The notes beneath the pieces are model-generated. The model did not search any database. It was not told where the DNA came from and saw only the letters and a list, made by a program, of their open reading frames with translations. A stretch of DNA of 64,000 nt from an uncultured Colwellia sp. (GTDB lineage: Bacteria > Pseudomonadota > Gammaproteobacteria > Enterobacterales > Alteromonadaceae): positions 245,666 through 309,665 of the forward strand of contig CAJXQI010000002.1 in NCBI GenBank assembly GCA_913058395.1, in the 5' to 3' direction. Both the position numbers and the translations under genes were made by a program. Numbering within the stretch: position 1 is the first letter of the stretch; each line of letters starts with the position of its first letter. Positions 1 to 8,942 of the stretch are shown piece by piece.

Positions 1-522
1 GCCAATAGCACTGACTAAGGCTAAATTTACATCTTGCCAGTCTACCGTTGCATTTTCATTTATTGCAATAATTTCACTATTTGTTGGAAGTGATGCTTTT
101 GCAGCAATTGAATTTATTTCTATATCGCCAACAATTGGCTTTACGCTGGGAACGCCAATAAGAAACATTAAATAAAAGGCTAAAATAGCAAAAGCAAAAT
201 TTGCCAAGGGGCCTGCAGCTATAATCGCTATCCGCTGATATACCGACTTATCATTGAATGTTCTATTACGTTGACTATCACTCACGTCATCTACTCTACT
301 ATCGAGCATTTTGACGTAACCTCCTAACGGAATCATCGCAATAACAAATTCAGTACCGCACTTATCGACTTTACGCCACAGCACTTTACCGAAACCAACG
401 GAGAAACGCTCTACTTGCACGCCATTCTTGCGAGCAACCCAGAAATGACCATATTCATGAACGGTAATCAATACCCCTAAAGCAACAACAAAAGAGGCTA
501 AATTCCAAAAAAACTCTAACAT
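1..522 (-). CDS. rseP: RseP site-2 protease, N-terminal part (cut by window start)
   Basis: Inner-membrane zinc metalloprotease that cleaves RseA to release sigma-E; this role is known for the family. The first 174 residues are visible and the reading frame stays open to the window edge. The translation starts [11 protein letters not shown], and the zinc motif HEYGH falls at residues 22-26 inside the first membrane segment, exactly as in the family. It continues into [11 protein letters not shown] and the start of the first PDZ domain. The ATG at 522 lies 9 bases after the dxr stop, so it is the next gene of the dxr transcript, the order seen in many gammaproteobacteria. The C-terminal catalytic LDG region is outside the window. 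Confidence 0.95.
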   Translation of the reverse strand, partial: MLEFFWNLASFVVALGVLITVHEYGHFWVARKNGVQVERFSVGFGKVLWRKVDKCGTEFVIAMIPLGGYVKMLDSRVDDVSDSQRNRTFNDKSVYQRIAIIAAGPLANFAFAILAFYLMFLIGVPSVKPIVGDIEINSIAAKASLPTNSEIIAINENATVDWQDVNLALVSAIG

Positions 523-531
523 ATGGTCACG

Positions 532-1749
532 CTATAACTGCCCTACTAATTCATTATTTTCCAACAAGGATTGAGCAAATACTCTTACCTTTTGATCCAA
601 AGTGATAACATCTTCTATTGTTACCACCTTTTCTGAGACAAATTTATTCACAGAAGTTTCATTTATTTTCACAATATCGGTGAATTTAATTTTTTCGTTC
701 AAAAAAGCATCAACAGCAATTTCATTAGCTGCGTTAAGTGCAGTGCATGCTCCTTGCCCTTGTTTACAGGCGTCAATAGCCAATTTCAAGTTTGGATATT
801 TAACATAATCCACGTCTTGAAATTCAAATGATTTAGTTGAGAAGAAGTCTAATGGTTCGACACCAGATTCAATACGTTGCGGAAAACTTAATGCATGTGC
901 GATAGGCGTGCGCATATCAGGATTGCCCATTTGTGCTAATACTGAGCCATCTTTATATTGCACCATTGAATGGATAGTACTTTGTGGATGTAAAACCACT
1001 TGTATATCATCAGCTTCGACATTAAAAAGCCATTTAGCTTCAATAAATTCGAGGCCCTTATTCATCATAGTGGCTGAATCAACAGAAATTTTTCTGCCCA
1101 TATCCCAATTAGGATGGGCACACGCTTGTGCAGGAGTAACCTCGCTTAAATCAGCATTTTTCCAAGTTCTGAATGGGCCACCAGAGCCAGTTAACAGTAT
1201 TTTGCTAACACCATTATCATTAAGGTCACAATAACCTGGTTGTTGCTGTGCCGTTAGCGGTAAACATTGAAATATAGCGTTGTGTTCGCTATCAATAGGC
1301 AATAACTGAGCGCCAGATTTTTTTACTGCATCAATAAAGATTGCACCTGATGTCACTAATGCTTCTTTGTTGGCTAGTAGTACTTTTTTACCGGCTTTTA
1401 CTGCCGCTAATGTTGGTAATAAGCCTGAAGCACCAACAATGGCTGCCATAACCGTTGTACTTGTAGTCGACTTGGCAATATCTTCTAATGCCTCAGTACC
1501 AGAAAGTACTTCAATTTCGCTTAAACCAATTTCTGCTAATTTATGAACTAATGTATCAGCATGTAGTTTAGAAACCATTACGACGTTTTCAGGACGAAAC
1601 TCCCGGCATTGGGCAAGCATTAGGTCGACACTAGCATTTGCTGACAAACTTACAATATCAAACTTTTCAGGATGTAAGCGCACAACATCAAGCGTACTCT
1701 TACCAATTGAGCCCGTAGAACCCAATATACATAACGTTTGTTTTTGCAT
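532..1749 (-). CDS. dxr: 1-deoxy-D-xylulose 5-phosphate reductoisomerase
   Basis: Second enzyme of the MEP isoprenoid pathway, converting DXP to MEP with NADPH (family knowledge). The protein has 405 residues against 398 in E. coli. The nucleotide-binding GSTGSIG is at residues 10-16, the metal and substrate motif DSEHNAIFQ lies near residue 155, and SGGPFR and [13 protein letters not shown] follow. A short insertion rich in Q, P and N sits between the DSEHNAIFQ block and TGSGGPF. The gene lies 5 bases downstream of cdsA and 9 bases upstream of rseP, so the three are probably cotranscribed. The ATG gives the canonical start; no competing start was seen. Confidence 0.97.
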   Translation of the reverse strand: MQKQTLCILGSTGSIGKSTLDVVRLHPEKFDIVSLSANASVDLMLAQCREFRPENVVMVSKLHADTLVHKLAEIGLSEIEVLSGTEALEDIAKSTTSTTVMAAIVGASGLLPTLAAVKAGKKVLLANKEALVTSGAIFIDAVKKSGAQLLPIDSEHNAIFQCLPLTAQQQPGYCDLNDNGVSKILLTGSGGPFRTWKNADLSEVTPAQACAHPNWDMGRKISVDSATMMNKGLEFIEAKWLFNVEADDIQVVLHPQSTIHSMVQYKDGSVLAQMGNPDMRTPIAHALSFPQRIESGVEPLDFFSTKSFEFQDVDYVKYPNLKLAIDACKQGQGACTALNAANEIAVDAFLNEKIKFTDIVKINETSVNKFVSEKVVTIEDVITLDQKVRVFAQSLLENNELVGQL

Positions 1750-1754
1750 TTACT

Positions 1755-2621
1755 TTACCAACCTAAATATGCATAGCATAAAGCATAAATTGGTGCAGTA
1801 GCTGTTAAGCTGTCTATACGGTCTAAAATCCCGCCATGACCAGGTAAAATACTACCACTATCTTTAACTCCTGCTTGGCGCTTAAACATGCTTTCATTTA
1901 AATCACCTAATACAGAAATAGTCGTAATTAGCATAGTCACTGGGATCACAACACGGTATTGCTCAGCAGTCCAGCCAATAAAATAACCTGCTAATAAAAC
2001 CATAAGACAGGCAAAAAATACCCCACCTAAAAAGCCTTCGAGGGTTTTTCCTGGACTAACATTGGGTAACAACTTTCGCTTACCAATAGATTTACCAACG
2101 AAATAAGCACCAATATCAGCACTCCAAACCATTAAAAATAAAACCATTAATAATTGCGCGCCGTGGTAGCTATCAGTTGTATACTCGCTACTTCTAAGTA
2201 CCATAAAAGCTAACCAAGTTGGTACTAGCGTTAACCAACCGAAAATTCCTCTTACTGAGCGATGACTTGACCAAAAAGAGCTACAACGAGGGTATAAGAA
2301 AGTTAAACCTGCAGACAGCAACCACCACGCAACAGCGAGCCACAACACAAGGTTAACTTGATTAAGTAGCTGTTTTGGCGCTTGCCATAAGTGTTCAATT
2401 GGCAACATATACCAAAGAGCGGCAATGAGTAAAACCGAAACACTGACAAAAGCCAATCGACGACGCTTATTAGGGAAGCCCATCAAAGGTCCCCACTCCC
2501 AAGCTCCAATGGCCATAACGACTAAAATAACTGCAGCAAAACTAGGCAGCGATAAGTAAAAAATTGCCCAAATAGCAGCGGGGGCAAGTAATAAAGCGGT
2601 TATTATACGTTGTATTAACAA
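1755..2621 (-). CDS. cdsA: Phosphatidate cytidylyltransferase (CDP-diglyceride synthase)
   Basis: Polytopic inner-membrane enzyme that makes CDP-diacylglycerol from phosphatidic acid and CTP, feeding phospholipid synthesis (family knowledge). It has 288 residues, the usual size, with about eight hydrophobic segments. The family signature lies near the C-terminus (about residues 235-270): GDLNESMFKRQAGVKDSGS, then LPGHGGILDRIDS. The preceding SPGKTLEGFLGG block is also typical. It lies between uppS (33 bases upstream) and dxr (5 bases downstream). Both neighbours make or use lipid precursors, matching the conserved order of this cluster. Confidence 0.96.
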   Translation of the reverse strand: MLIQRIITALLLAPAAIWAIFYLSLPSFAAVILVVMAIGAWEWGPLMGFPNKRRRLAFVSVSVLLIAALWYMLPIEHLWQAPKQLLNQVNLVLWLAVAWWLLSAGLTFLYPRCSSFWSSHRSVRGIFGWLTLVPTWLAFMVLRSSEYTTDSYHGAQLLMVLFLMVWSADIGAYFVGKSIGKRKLLPNVSPGKTLEGFLGGVFFACLMVLLAGYFIGWTAEQYRVVIPVTMLITTISVLGDLNESMFKRQAGVKDSGSILPGHGGILDRIDSLTATAPIYALCYAYLGW

Positions 2622-2654
2622 ACGGGAATCCTTAAATTACGTTTAGTATTTATT

Positions 2655-3419
2655 TTAATTATTAGTTACTTGTTCACCAGTTTGACCAAAACGTCGTTCA
2701 CGTAAATCAAACTGCATAATCGCTTTGGTAAATTCTTCTTCATTAAAGTCAGGCCATAAAACATCGGTAAAATAGAATTCAGCATAGGCTGCTTGCCATA
2801 ACAGAAAATTACTTATGCGGAAATCTCCACCCGTACGTATTAACAAATCCAGTTCAGGTAACCCTGCCAAACTTGTATGTTCGTTAAGTGACTCTTCAGT
2901 AATATCGCTTGCTGAAATTTCTTGTTTAGCAACTTTTTCAGCTAACTTTTTAGCAGCATGGGTAATGTCCCAACGTCCACCATAATTTGCGGCGATAGAT
3001 AACACCATACCAGTATTATTAGCAGTTAACGCTACAGAGTCTGAAATCATTTTCTGTAATTTCGGTGAAAACTTACTTAAATCGCCAATAACACTAAATT
3101 TAATACCATTTTTATGTAAGCGTTTAACTTCTCGAGTTAACACAAACATAAATAAATCCATCAAAACACTAACTTCTTTCTCTGGGCGCTGCCAGTTTTC
3201 ACTACTAAAAGCAAATAAAGTTAATGCTTTAACGCCATGCTTAGCAGCTGCAGATACAGAAGATCTTACCGACTCAACGCCAGACTTATGACCAACTACA
3301 CGCTTCTTACCACGTAATTGAGCCCAACGTCCGTTACCATCCATAATAATAGCAACATGTTGAGGAACCTTGACGATGTCTTCCATCACTTGATTGCTTT
3401 TTATGTCCGCAATACTCAC
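2655..3419 (-). CDS. uppS: Undecaprenyl diphosphate synthase (cis-prenyltransferase)
   Basis: Condenses isopentenyl diphosphate with farnesyl diphosphate to make the C55 carrier lipid for peptidoglycan and O-antigen (family knowledge). The catalytic DGNGRW is at residues 27-32 if the first ATG is used; RRGK-like [20 protein letters not shown] and the C-terminal [18 protein letters not shown] and DVLWPDF blocks are all present. At 254 residues it matches E. coli (253). A second in-frame ATG at 3386 (residue 12) is an alternative start. A terminator-like hairpin separates it from frr upstream, so an own promoter within 3420-3518 is possible. Confidence 0.96.
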   Translation of the reverse strand: MSIADIKSNQVMEDIVKVPQHVAIIMDGNGRWAQLRGKKRVVGHKSGVESVRSSVSAAAKHGVKALTLFAFSSENWQRPEKEVSVLMDLFMFVLTREVKRLHKNGIKFSVIGDLSKFSPKLQKMISDSVALTANNTGMVLSIAANYGGRWDITHAAKKLAEKVAKQEISASDITEESLNEHTSLAGLPELDLLIRTGGDFRISNFLLWQAAYAEFYFTDVLWPDFNEEEFTKAIMQFDLRERRFGQTGEQVTNN

Positions 3420-3470
3420 ATATTCCCCGCTGTGTACTTATCCATTAAAACTTTAACCTTTATATGCAAA

Positions 3471-3497
3471 AACGCCGTAGTCATTATCTACGGCGTC
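3471..3497 (-). terminator. Terminator after frr
   Basis: On the minus strand ACGCCGTAG pairs with CTACGGCGT across a 7-base loop and is followed by a run of five T. It lies 20 bases beyond the frr stop and before uppS, so it ends or attenuates the pyrH-frr transcript. Confidence 0.8.
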
Positions 3498-3518
3498 GTT
3501 GATTAAGCAATGAAAATA

Positions 3519-4076
3519 TTAAATTTCCATTAATTCCTTCTCTTTAACGTTCAAAACTTCATCAACTTGTTTAATAAATGTGTCAGTGATTTTTTGCACG
3601 TCATCTTCAGCTTGATGCATTTCATCGTCACTGATTTCTTTTTCTTTGTTTAACGTTTTAATATCTGAGTTAGCATCACGGCGAATATTACGAATAGCAA
3701 CCTTACCGCCTTCCGCTTCACCACGTACAACTTTCACTAAGTCTTTACGACGTTCTTCCGTTAATGCCGGTAATGGAATGCGAATTAACGTACCTTGTGA
3801 TGATGGGTTTAAGCCTAAATCTGACTTTAAAATTGCCTTTTCCACTGCACCAATCATACCTTTATCAAAAACGGTAATAGCTAAAGTACGTGCGTCAGGA
3901 ACTGAAATGTTACCCACTTGATTTAGCGGTGTATCCATCCCGTAATATTCAACAACAATGTTATCTAACAGTGAGCGATGTGCACGACCTGTACGAACCT
4001 TGTTTAAACTAATTTTTAATGACTCTATGCTCTTCGCCATTCTTTCTTGAGCGTCTTGCTTTATTTCGTCTATCAC
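3519..4076 (-). CDS. frr: Ribosome recycling factor
   Basis: Splits post-termination ribosomes together with EF-G (family knowledge). It has 185 residues, identical in length to the E. coli protein, and is full length. The N-terminal [20 protein letters not shown] and the [18 protein letters not shown] segment, including its R-rich recycling helix, are diagnostic. It follows pyrH by 19 bases and precedes a hairpin terminator. The rpsB-tsf-pyrH-frr order is the usual gammaproteobacterial one. Confidence 0.98.
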   Translation of the reverse strand: MIDEIKQDAQERMAKSIESLKISLNKVRTGRAHRSLLDNIVVEYYGMDTPLNQVGNISVPDARTLAITVFDKGMIGAVEKAILKSDLGLNPSSQGTLIRIPLPALTEERRKDLVKVVRGEAEGGKVAIRNIRRDANSDIKTLNKEKEISDDEMHQAEDDVQKITDTFIKQVDEVLNVKEKELMEI

Positions 4077-4095
4077 TTTTTTATTCCTGCAATAA

Positions 4096-4836
4096 TTAAT
4101 TTAAATTTTCAGCGTGGTCGATAGTTGTACCTTCTTCACCACCCATAACGACTGATTTTAATGCACCAGGCTTATTCATATTAAATACACGAAGTGGCAT
4201 GCTGTGATCACGCGCTAAGGTAAATGCGGCTAAATCCATCACTTGTAATTCTTTTTCTAGCACTTCTTGGTAAGTCAAATGACTATATAAAGTTGCTTCA
4301 GGATTCGCAACTGGGTCTTCTGAATAAATACCATCAACTTTTGTTGCTTTAAGTACAACATCAGCTTCAATTTCGATGCCACGTAAACATGCGGCAGAAT
4401 CTGTGGTAAAAAATGGATTACCTGTTCCAGCACTAAATATCACAACACGGCCCGACTTTAATAAACTGATAGCCTCAGCCCAGTTATAACGATCACATAC
4501 ACCTGCTAAATCAATAGCAGACATTAAACGTGTATTAACAAAGGCTCTGTGAAGTGCATCGCGCATCGCTAAACCATTCATTACTGTTGCTAGCATTCCC
4601 ATTTGGTCACCAACAACACGATTCATGCCTGCTTCAGCCAAACCTTTACCACGAAACAAGTTGCCGCCGCCAATAACAAGGCCGACTTGAATACCCATTT
4701 CGATTAATTCTTTAATTTCTTGTGCCATACGATCCAAAACTTTTGGATCTATGCCAAAACCTTCTTCACCCATTAGGGCTTCACCACTAAGTTTTAAAAG
4801 GATTCGACGATAAGTTGGTTTGGGATTGATGCTCAT
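4096..4836 (-). CDS. pyrH: Uridylate kinase (UMP kinase)
   Basis: Phosphorylates UMP to UDP in pyrimidine nucleotide synthesis; an amino-acid-kinase fold enzyme that forms hexamers (family knowledge). It has 246 residues. [14 protein letters not shown] at the N-terminus, the glycine-rich [12 protein letters not shown] near residues 52-63, [14 protein letters not shown] and [16 protein letters not shown] are conserved in bacterial UMP kinases. It is separated from tsf by a strong terminator and about 275 bases, so it probably has its own promoter in 4840-5040. AAGGAATG just upstream of the ATG supplies the ribosome site. Confidence 0.97.
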   Translation of the reverse strand: MSINPKPTYRRILLKLSGEALMGEEGFGIDPKVLDRMAQEIKELIEMGIQVGLVIGGGNLFRGKGLAEAGMNRVVGDQMGMLATVMNGLAMRDALHRAFVNTRLMSAIDLAGVCDRYNWAEAISLLKSGRVVIFSAGTGNPFFTTDSAACLRGIEIEADVVLKATKVDGIYSEDPVANPEATLYSHLTYQEVLEKELQVMDLAAFTLARDHSMPLRVFNMNKPGALKSVVMGGEEGTTIDHAENLN

Positions 4837-4867
4837 GTAATAAACATTCCTTCAGAATTTTTTAATT

Positions 4868-4902
4868 AAAATAGCCTAGGTCTGATCGACCGCAGCTATT
4901 TT
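4868..4902 (-). promoter_or_regulatory. Hairpin in the pyrH 5' region
   Basis: AAAATAGC (4868-4875) pairs with GCTATTTT (4895-4902), and the loop contains GGTC/GACC that can extend the stem. It sits 31 bases upstream of the pyrH start on the same transcript. It might be a weak terminator or a leader structure. Only the pairing is seen; any role is inference. Confidence 0.35.
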
Positions 4903-5044
4903 AGTACGTTTAGCAGCTTATCGAAAGCCTAATATGAAAAAAGTCTATGGTAGACCGTGCTTATCTTTACAATACCACCGAGGCTCTGTTCAATATTCAA
5001 TCAAAACTTTAAGTAGTTACGCAATTTCCGTAAATTTTAGCTAT

Positions 5045-5075
5045 AAAAAAAGCGCCATCACTAGGCGCTTTTTTT
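5045..5075 (-). terminator. Terminator after rpsB-tsf
   Basis: AAAAAAAGCGCC pairs perfectly with GGCGCTTTTTTT across the 7-base loop ATCACTA. It lies 36 bases downstream of the tsf stop and is symmetrical, so it could also work from the plus strand. Confidence 0.92.
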
Positions 5076-5111
5076 AAGAAAGTTGCATTAAGCAATAATT
5101 CATCAAATGAA

Positions 5112-5972
5112 TTAGCCTTTAGCTGCAGCGATTTGTGCTTCTACTTCAGCAGCAAAATCTTCTTCTTTCTTCTCAATACCTTCACCAACTTCTAAACGAA
5201 CAAAAGAAGAAATTGTTAAGCCTTTTTCTTTCAAAATAGCGCCAACAGTTTTCTTAGGCTCCATGATGAAAGCTTGACCAGTTAGAGATACTTCACCAGT
5301 GAATTTCTTCATACGGCCAATGATGATTTTTTCAAGTAAATCAACAGGCTTTTTCTTGTTTTCTTCAAGAGCATCGTTTTCAGCTTTTAAGATGTCAAGT
5401 TGAATACGTTGTTCATTTTCTACTACGCTAGCAGGTACATCTTCAGGGTTGATGAATTCTGGCTTGCTTGCAGCAACGTGCATTGCAATGTGCTTAAGTG
5501 ATTCAGCATCACCTTCACCAGCAACAACAACACCAATAGTAGCACCATGCTTGTAAGAAGCTAACACAGAACCTTCAACATTAGCTACACGACGAACATT
5601 GATGTTTTCACCGATTTTAGTCACTAAAGCAATACGCTCTTCTTCAAACTTAGCTTGTAAGTCTTCGATAGAAAGCTTTTCAGCTGCAGCAACATCAGCA
5701 ACTTTGTTAGCAAATGCTAAGAAGTTGTCATCTTTTGCTACGAAGTCAGTTTGACAGTTAACTTCAACTAATGTGCCATCTTTAATGATGATTTGACCTT
5801 CAGCAGCGATGTTACCCGCTTTTTTAGCCGCTTTTGCTTGACCGTTCTTGCGCATGTTTTCAATTGCAAGTTCCATGTCACCATTAGCTTCTTGTAAAGC
5901 TTTTTTACAATCCATCATGCCCGCAGCTGTGCGTTCACGTAATTCTTTAACTTGTGCAGCAGTAATTGCCAT
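5112..5972 (-). CDS. tsf: Elongation factor Ts
   Basis: Guanine-nucleotide exchange factor for EF-Tu (family knowledge). The reading frame could begin at a TTG at 5987, but the family start [15 protein letters not shown] corresponds to the ATG at 5972, which has GAGGAA eight to nine bases upstream; this start gives 286 residues (E. coli 283). The UBA-like N-terminus [16 protein letters not shown] segment (here [18 protein letters not shown]) and the [10 protein letters not shown] motif that inserts into EF-Tu are both present. It follows rpsB by 94 bases in the conserved rpsB-tsf operon. Confidence 0.98.
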   Translation of the reverse strand: MAITAAQVKELRERTAAGMMDCKKALQEANGDMELAIENMRKNGQAKAAKKAGNIAAEGQIIIKDGTLVEVNCQTDFVAKDDNFLAFANKVADVAAAEKLSIEDLQAKFEEERIALVTKIGENINVRRVANVEGSVLASYKHGATIGVVVAGEGDAESLKHIAMHVAASKPEFINPEDVPASVVENEQRIQLDILKAENDALEENKKKPVDLLEKIIIGRMKKFTGEVSLTGQAFIMEPKKTVGAILKEKGLTISSFVRLEVGEGIEKKEEDFAAEVEAQIAAAKG

Positions 5973-6066
5973 GAGTTTATTCCTCAATAAATATAAATGT
6001 CAGTAATTGCCACAACACAATACGGTTGTGGCAATAGCAAAATAAAACGCGTGTTAAAAACTGAAA

Positions 6067-6795
6067 TTATTCAGCTTCAACAAAACCGTCTTTTTCAGCT
6101 TGTACTGCGATGTTTTGCTCACGACCTTCTAGAACAGCGTTTGCAGCTGAGTCTAAGTATAAAGTCACAGCGCGAATCGCATCATCGTTACCTGGAACGA
6201 TGTAGTCAACGCCATCTGGGTTTGAGTTTGTATCAACTACAGAAATTACTGGAATGCCTAAGTTGTTAGCTTCTTTAATAGAAATGTGCTCGTGATCAGC
6301 ATCAATGATGAATAAAACATCAGGTAAACCACCCATGTTTTTGATACCACCAAGGCTTTTCTCAAGTTTTTCCATTTCACGAGTACGCATTAACGCTTCT
6401 TTCTTAGTAAGCGCTTCAAAAGTACCGTCAGAGCTTTGAGCTTCAAGATCTTTTAGACGTTTGATTGATTGACGAACTGTTTTCCAGTTAGTCAACATAC
6501 CACCTAACCAACGGTGATTTACGAAGAATTGATCACATTTAATTGCTGCATCTTTTACAGCATCGCTTGCAGCGCGTTTAGTACCTACGAATAAAACTTT
6601 ACCTTTCTTCGAAGAAACGTTGCTTAATACAGCAAGAGCTTCGTTGAACATTGGAACAGTTTGTTCAAGGTTGATGATATGAACTTTATCGCGAGCGCCA
6701 AAAATGTATGATTTCATTTTTGGGTTCCAGTAACGAGTTTTGTGACCGAAGTGAACACCTGCTTTAAGCATATCGCGCATAGAAACGTTTGGCAT
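6067..6795 (-). CDS. rpsB: 30S ribosomal protein S2
   Basis: Small-subunit ribosomal protein and, in E. coli, autogenous repressor of its own operon (family knowledge). It has 242 residues against 241 in E. coli. Diagnostic blocks are [42 protein letters not shown] and the S2 signature around [17 protein letters not shown]. It is the first gene of rpsB-tsf. AAAGGAAAAAAC precedes the ATG, giving a strong ribosome site. A long leader with stable hairpins lies upstream. Confidence 0.98.
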   Translation of the reverse strand: MPNVSMRDMLKAGVHFGHKTRYWNPKMKSYIFGARDKVHIINLEQTVPMFNEALAVLSNVSSKKGKVLFVGTKRAASDAVKDAAIKCDQFFVNHRWLGGMLTNWKTVRQSIKRLKDLEAQSSDGTFEALTKKEALMRTREMEKLEKSLGGIKNMGGLPDVLFIIDADHEHISIKEANNLGIPVISVVDTNSNPDGVDYIVPGNDDAIRAVTLYLDSAANAVLEGREQNIAVQAEKDGFVEAE

Positions 6796-7012
6796 GTTTT
6801 TTCCTTTGTGGGGTTAAGCGTTCATACATCCAATATACACGACCCTTATTGCGTTTTGTCGAAAGACAAATTCGCTGAGCACCCCGGTATACCTTTGCTA
6901 GATGTATGTGAGTTTAGTTTTAATGTATCGAAAAATTTTTAAAATTAAGTCAATACAGGTTAAGGCTAAAAACAGTTGAAAACTCTCGGAAGAATTTAAC
7001 AAAAGATTTAGC
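6796..7012 (-). promoter_or_regulatory. rpsB leader, candidate S2 autoregulatory region
   Basis: About 217 bases separate the predicted start of transcription from the rpsB ATG. On the minus strand GCGAA-TTTGTC-TTTC-GACAAA-ACGC forms a stable hairpin at 6851-6874. A GGGGTGC block just before it could pair with the ACCCC close to the start codon, a pseudoknot-like arrangement. Autoregulation of rpsB through its leader is known in E. coli; that this leader works the same way is inference. Confidence 0.5.
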
Positions 7013-7019
7013 GGCGCAC

Positions 7020-7048
7020 TTTATACCATAATGGGAGATATTTGACCA
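7020..7048 (-). promoter_or_regulatory. Promoter of rpsB-tsf
   Basis: On the minus strand TGGTCA (7043-7048) and TATAAA (7020-7025) are spaced by exactly 17 bases. The following GTGCGCCGC is a GC-rich discriminator like those of growth-rate-controlled ribosomal promoters. Transcription would start near 7013. Confidence 0.65.
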
Positions 7049-7157
7049 GTTTTTTGCTGACATTAGCCTCATTAAAAGAAATTATGCATTCAGGGGTAGG
7101 ATAATTGAAACTAGCACGGTAAAATTAGCATAATTTCTCCATTAAATTAGTTAAAAC

Positions 7158-7784
7158 ATGTCATCAAATACACAAAATGCTGAACTTTTCTTTATCTACG
7201 ATAGCCATTGCCCATGGAGCTATGCTTCAACAGTACTTGTCGAAAAGATACTAAGTGCCTTTCCTTCAATAACCTTTAGAGCCATGCATATAAGCTACTA
7301 CGATGGTGACAACCAAGTATCACCTACGACTATTACTGCCGTAAAAGAATTTAGTAAAGTACCTTTCGGTCCTAACTACATGGATACGCTTAATTATTCA
7401 AAAGACTCAACATTAGTAGCGAATTTGATGGCTTGGGTACAAAACAAATCAACAGGTTCAGCGTTTGAACTACTTACTAAGTTGCAGCATGCACACTTTG
7501 TATTAGGTAATGAATTAACCGACAAAGACAGCGTTAGCGAAATAATTGATGAACTTAAATTGTCGCCACCGGCAAAAAGCTTACAGGTAAACAAATTAAC
7601 AAAAGATGCTGAGTTTGCTATTCATGATATTACTGAAATTCAAGATATTATCGGCACACAAGCCATTCCCGCTATGTTACTTGCCTATAATGAAAACTTG
7701 GTGTTATTAAATCACGACCTTTATTTAGAAAACCCAAGTGCAATTGTAGACGCAGTAACACTTGAACTTGAAAACTTATCTTAA
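7158..7784 (+). CDS. DsbA-fold thioredoxin-like protein (CPWS motif)
   Basis: The protein has 208 residues with no signal peptide, so it is probably cytoplasmic. The N-terminus has a beta strand ELFFIYDSHCPWSYAS, with Cys18 in a CPWS motif in place of the CxxC of DsbA. GTQAIPAMLL near residue 170 supplies the expected cis-proline. This places it in the DsbA/2-hydroxychromene-2-carboxylate isomerase/FrnE superfamily; the single active-site Cys suggests a glutathione-linked or non-disulfide role. It lies between rpsB and map, which are usually direct divergent neighbours, and is followed by its own terminator. Substrate is unknown. Confidence 0.8.
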   Translation: MSSNTQNAELFFIYDSHCPWSYASTVLVEKILSAFPSITFRAMHISYYDGDNQVSPTTITAVKEFSKVPFGPNYMDTLNYSKDSTLVANLMAWVQNKSTGSAFELLTKLQHAHFVLGNELTDKDSVSEIIDELKLSPPAKSLQVNKLTKDAEFAIHDITEIQDIIGTQAIPAMLLAYNENLVLLNHDLYLENPSAIVDAVTLELENLS

Positions 7785-7815
7785 GTAATACTGAATAAGA
7801 ACATATCAAAAAAAT

Positions 7816-7848
7816 AACAGGTTTTATCAAACGATAAGGCCTGTTTTC
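7816..7848 (+). terminator. Terminator after the DsbA-fold gene
   Basis: AACAGGTTTTATC pairs with GATAAGGCCTGTT (two G-T pairs) around the 4-base loop AAAC, followed by TTTCTT. It starts 32 bases after the stop codon. Confidence 0.8.
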
Positions 7849-8053
7849 TTATCTAAAATTGAATTTCCCCCACCCTTTTTTGTTATTTCAATAATTAATT
7901 AGTTTATCTTTTGCTTTACGATTGGGAAAAATCTAAAAAGCATGTAAAATCACGAACAATAATTATTTACACTAGCGCTTGGCTTTTTGACGAAAAATAT
8001 CGACAACATTATCTTCGCTAGCGACATTAAAAATACAGTTATATTGAGGTTTT

Positions 8054-8842
8054 ATGACAATTACGATTAAAGATCAGCAAGAAATTGAAAAAATGAGAAT
8101 AGCGGGAAAACTTGCTGCAGATGTATTGGAAATGATAGAGCCTCATGTAAAAGCAGGTGTAACAACAGATGAGTTGAATACCTTGTGTGCTGAATATACT
8201 GACAAAGTTCAAGGCGCTATTTCAGCACCTTTAAATTATCATGGTTTTCCAAAGTCTATTTGTACCTCTGTCAATCATGTTGTTTGTCACGGTATCCCGA
8301 ATGGTACGCCATTGGTTGATAAAGATATTATCAATATTGACATTACTGTGATCAAAGATGGTTATCATGGTGATACCAGCAAAATGTTTCTAATTGGTGA
8401 AACCGAAGCTGAAGACAATCGTTTATGTCGTATCACTCAAGAAGCATTGTACTTAGGTCTTAAAAAAGTAAAACCCGGTGCTGACTTTGGCGAAATTGGT
8501 ACCGCTATTCAAAAATTTATTAAAAGTAAGGGCCGCTATTCTATTGTTAAAGAGTACTGTGGCCATGGCATCGGTAAGGAATTTCACGAAGAGCCACAAA
8601 TTGTTCATTACAAGAATAAAGCAGGTGAAAAAATGGTTGAAGGCATGTGCTTCACTGTTGAGCCTATGATCAACTTGGGTAAAGCCAGCACTATCTTAGA
8701 TAAAGAAGACAATTGGACCGTACGCACTAGCGATAAAAAAAGATCTGCGCAATGGGAACACACGGTTGTCGTAACAAAAACGGGTTGTGAAATTCTGACG
8801 TTACGTAAAGATGACACTATTCCTAGAATGCTACACAACTAA
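8054..8842 (+). CDS. map: Methionine aminopeptidase type I
   Basis: Removes the initiator methionine from new proteins; dinuclear metal enzyme (family knowledge). It has 262 residues (E. coli 264). The metal ligands can be followed: the aspartates in NIDITVIKDGYHGDTSKMF, the histidine in YCGHGIGKEFHEEP, the glutamate in CFTVEPM and the last glutamate in QWEHTVVVT. TTGAGG lies 7-12 bases upstream of the ATG. It is the first gene of map-glnD-dapD, all plus strand, divergent from rpsB apart from the DsbA-fold gene inserted between them. Confidence 0.97.
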   Translation: MTITIKDQQEIEKMRIAGKLAADVLEMIEPHVKAGVTTDELNTLCAEYTDKVQGAISAPLNYHGFPKSICTSVNHVVCHGIPNGTPLVDKDIINIDITVIKDGYHGDTSKMFLIGETEAEDNRLCRITQEALYLGLKKVKPGADFGEIGTAIQKFIKSKGRYSIVKEYCGHGIGKEFHEEPQIVHYKNKAGEKMVEGMCFTVEPMINLGKASTILDKEDNWTVRTSDKKRSAQWEHTVVVTKTGCEILTLRKDDTIPRMLHN

Positions 8843-8886
8843 TAACGTGAGACTTTACTAACGTTATTAAAGAGGCTTAACAGCTT

Positions 8887-8921
8887 GGGTTTATTTAAAT
8901 TAATGAGTAAACCCTTTTCTT
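8887..8921 (+). terminator. Possible terminator between map and glnD
   Basis: GGGTTTA pairs with TAAACCC over a 14-base loop and is followed by TTTTCTT. The long loop and 7-bp stem make it weak; it would allow partial readthrough into glnD. Confidence 0.45.
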
Positions 8922-8942
8922 GGCGAACATGAGAGTTTATCT

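Noticed and set aside
5997..6269. 90-codon plus-strand frame opposite rpsB
   Set aside because: Antisense shadow of the rpsB 3' end; no independent evidence.
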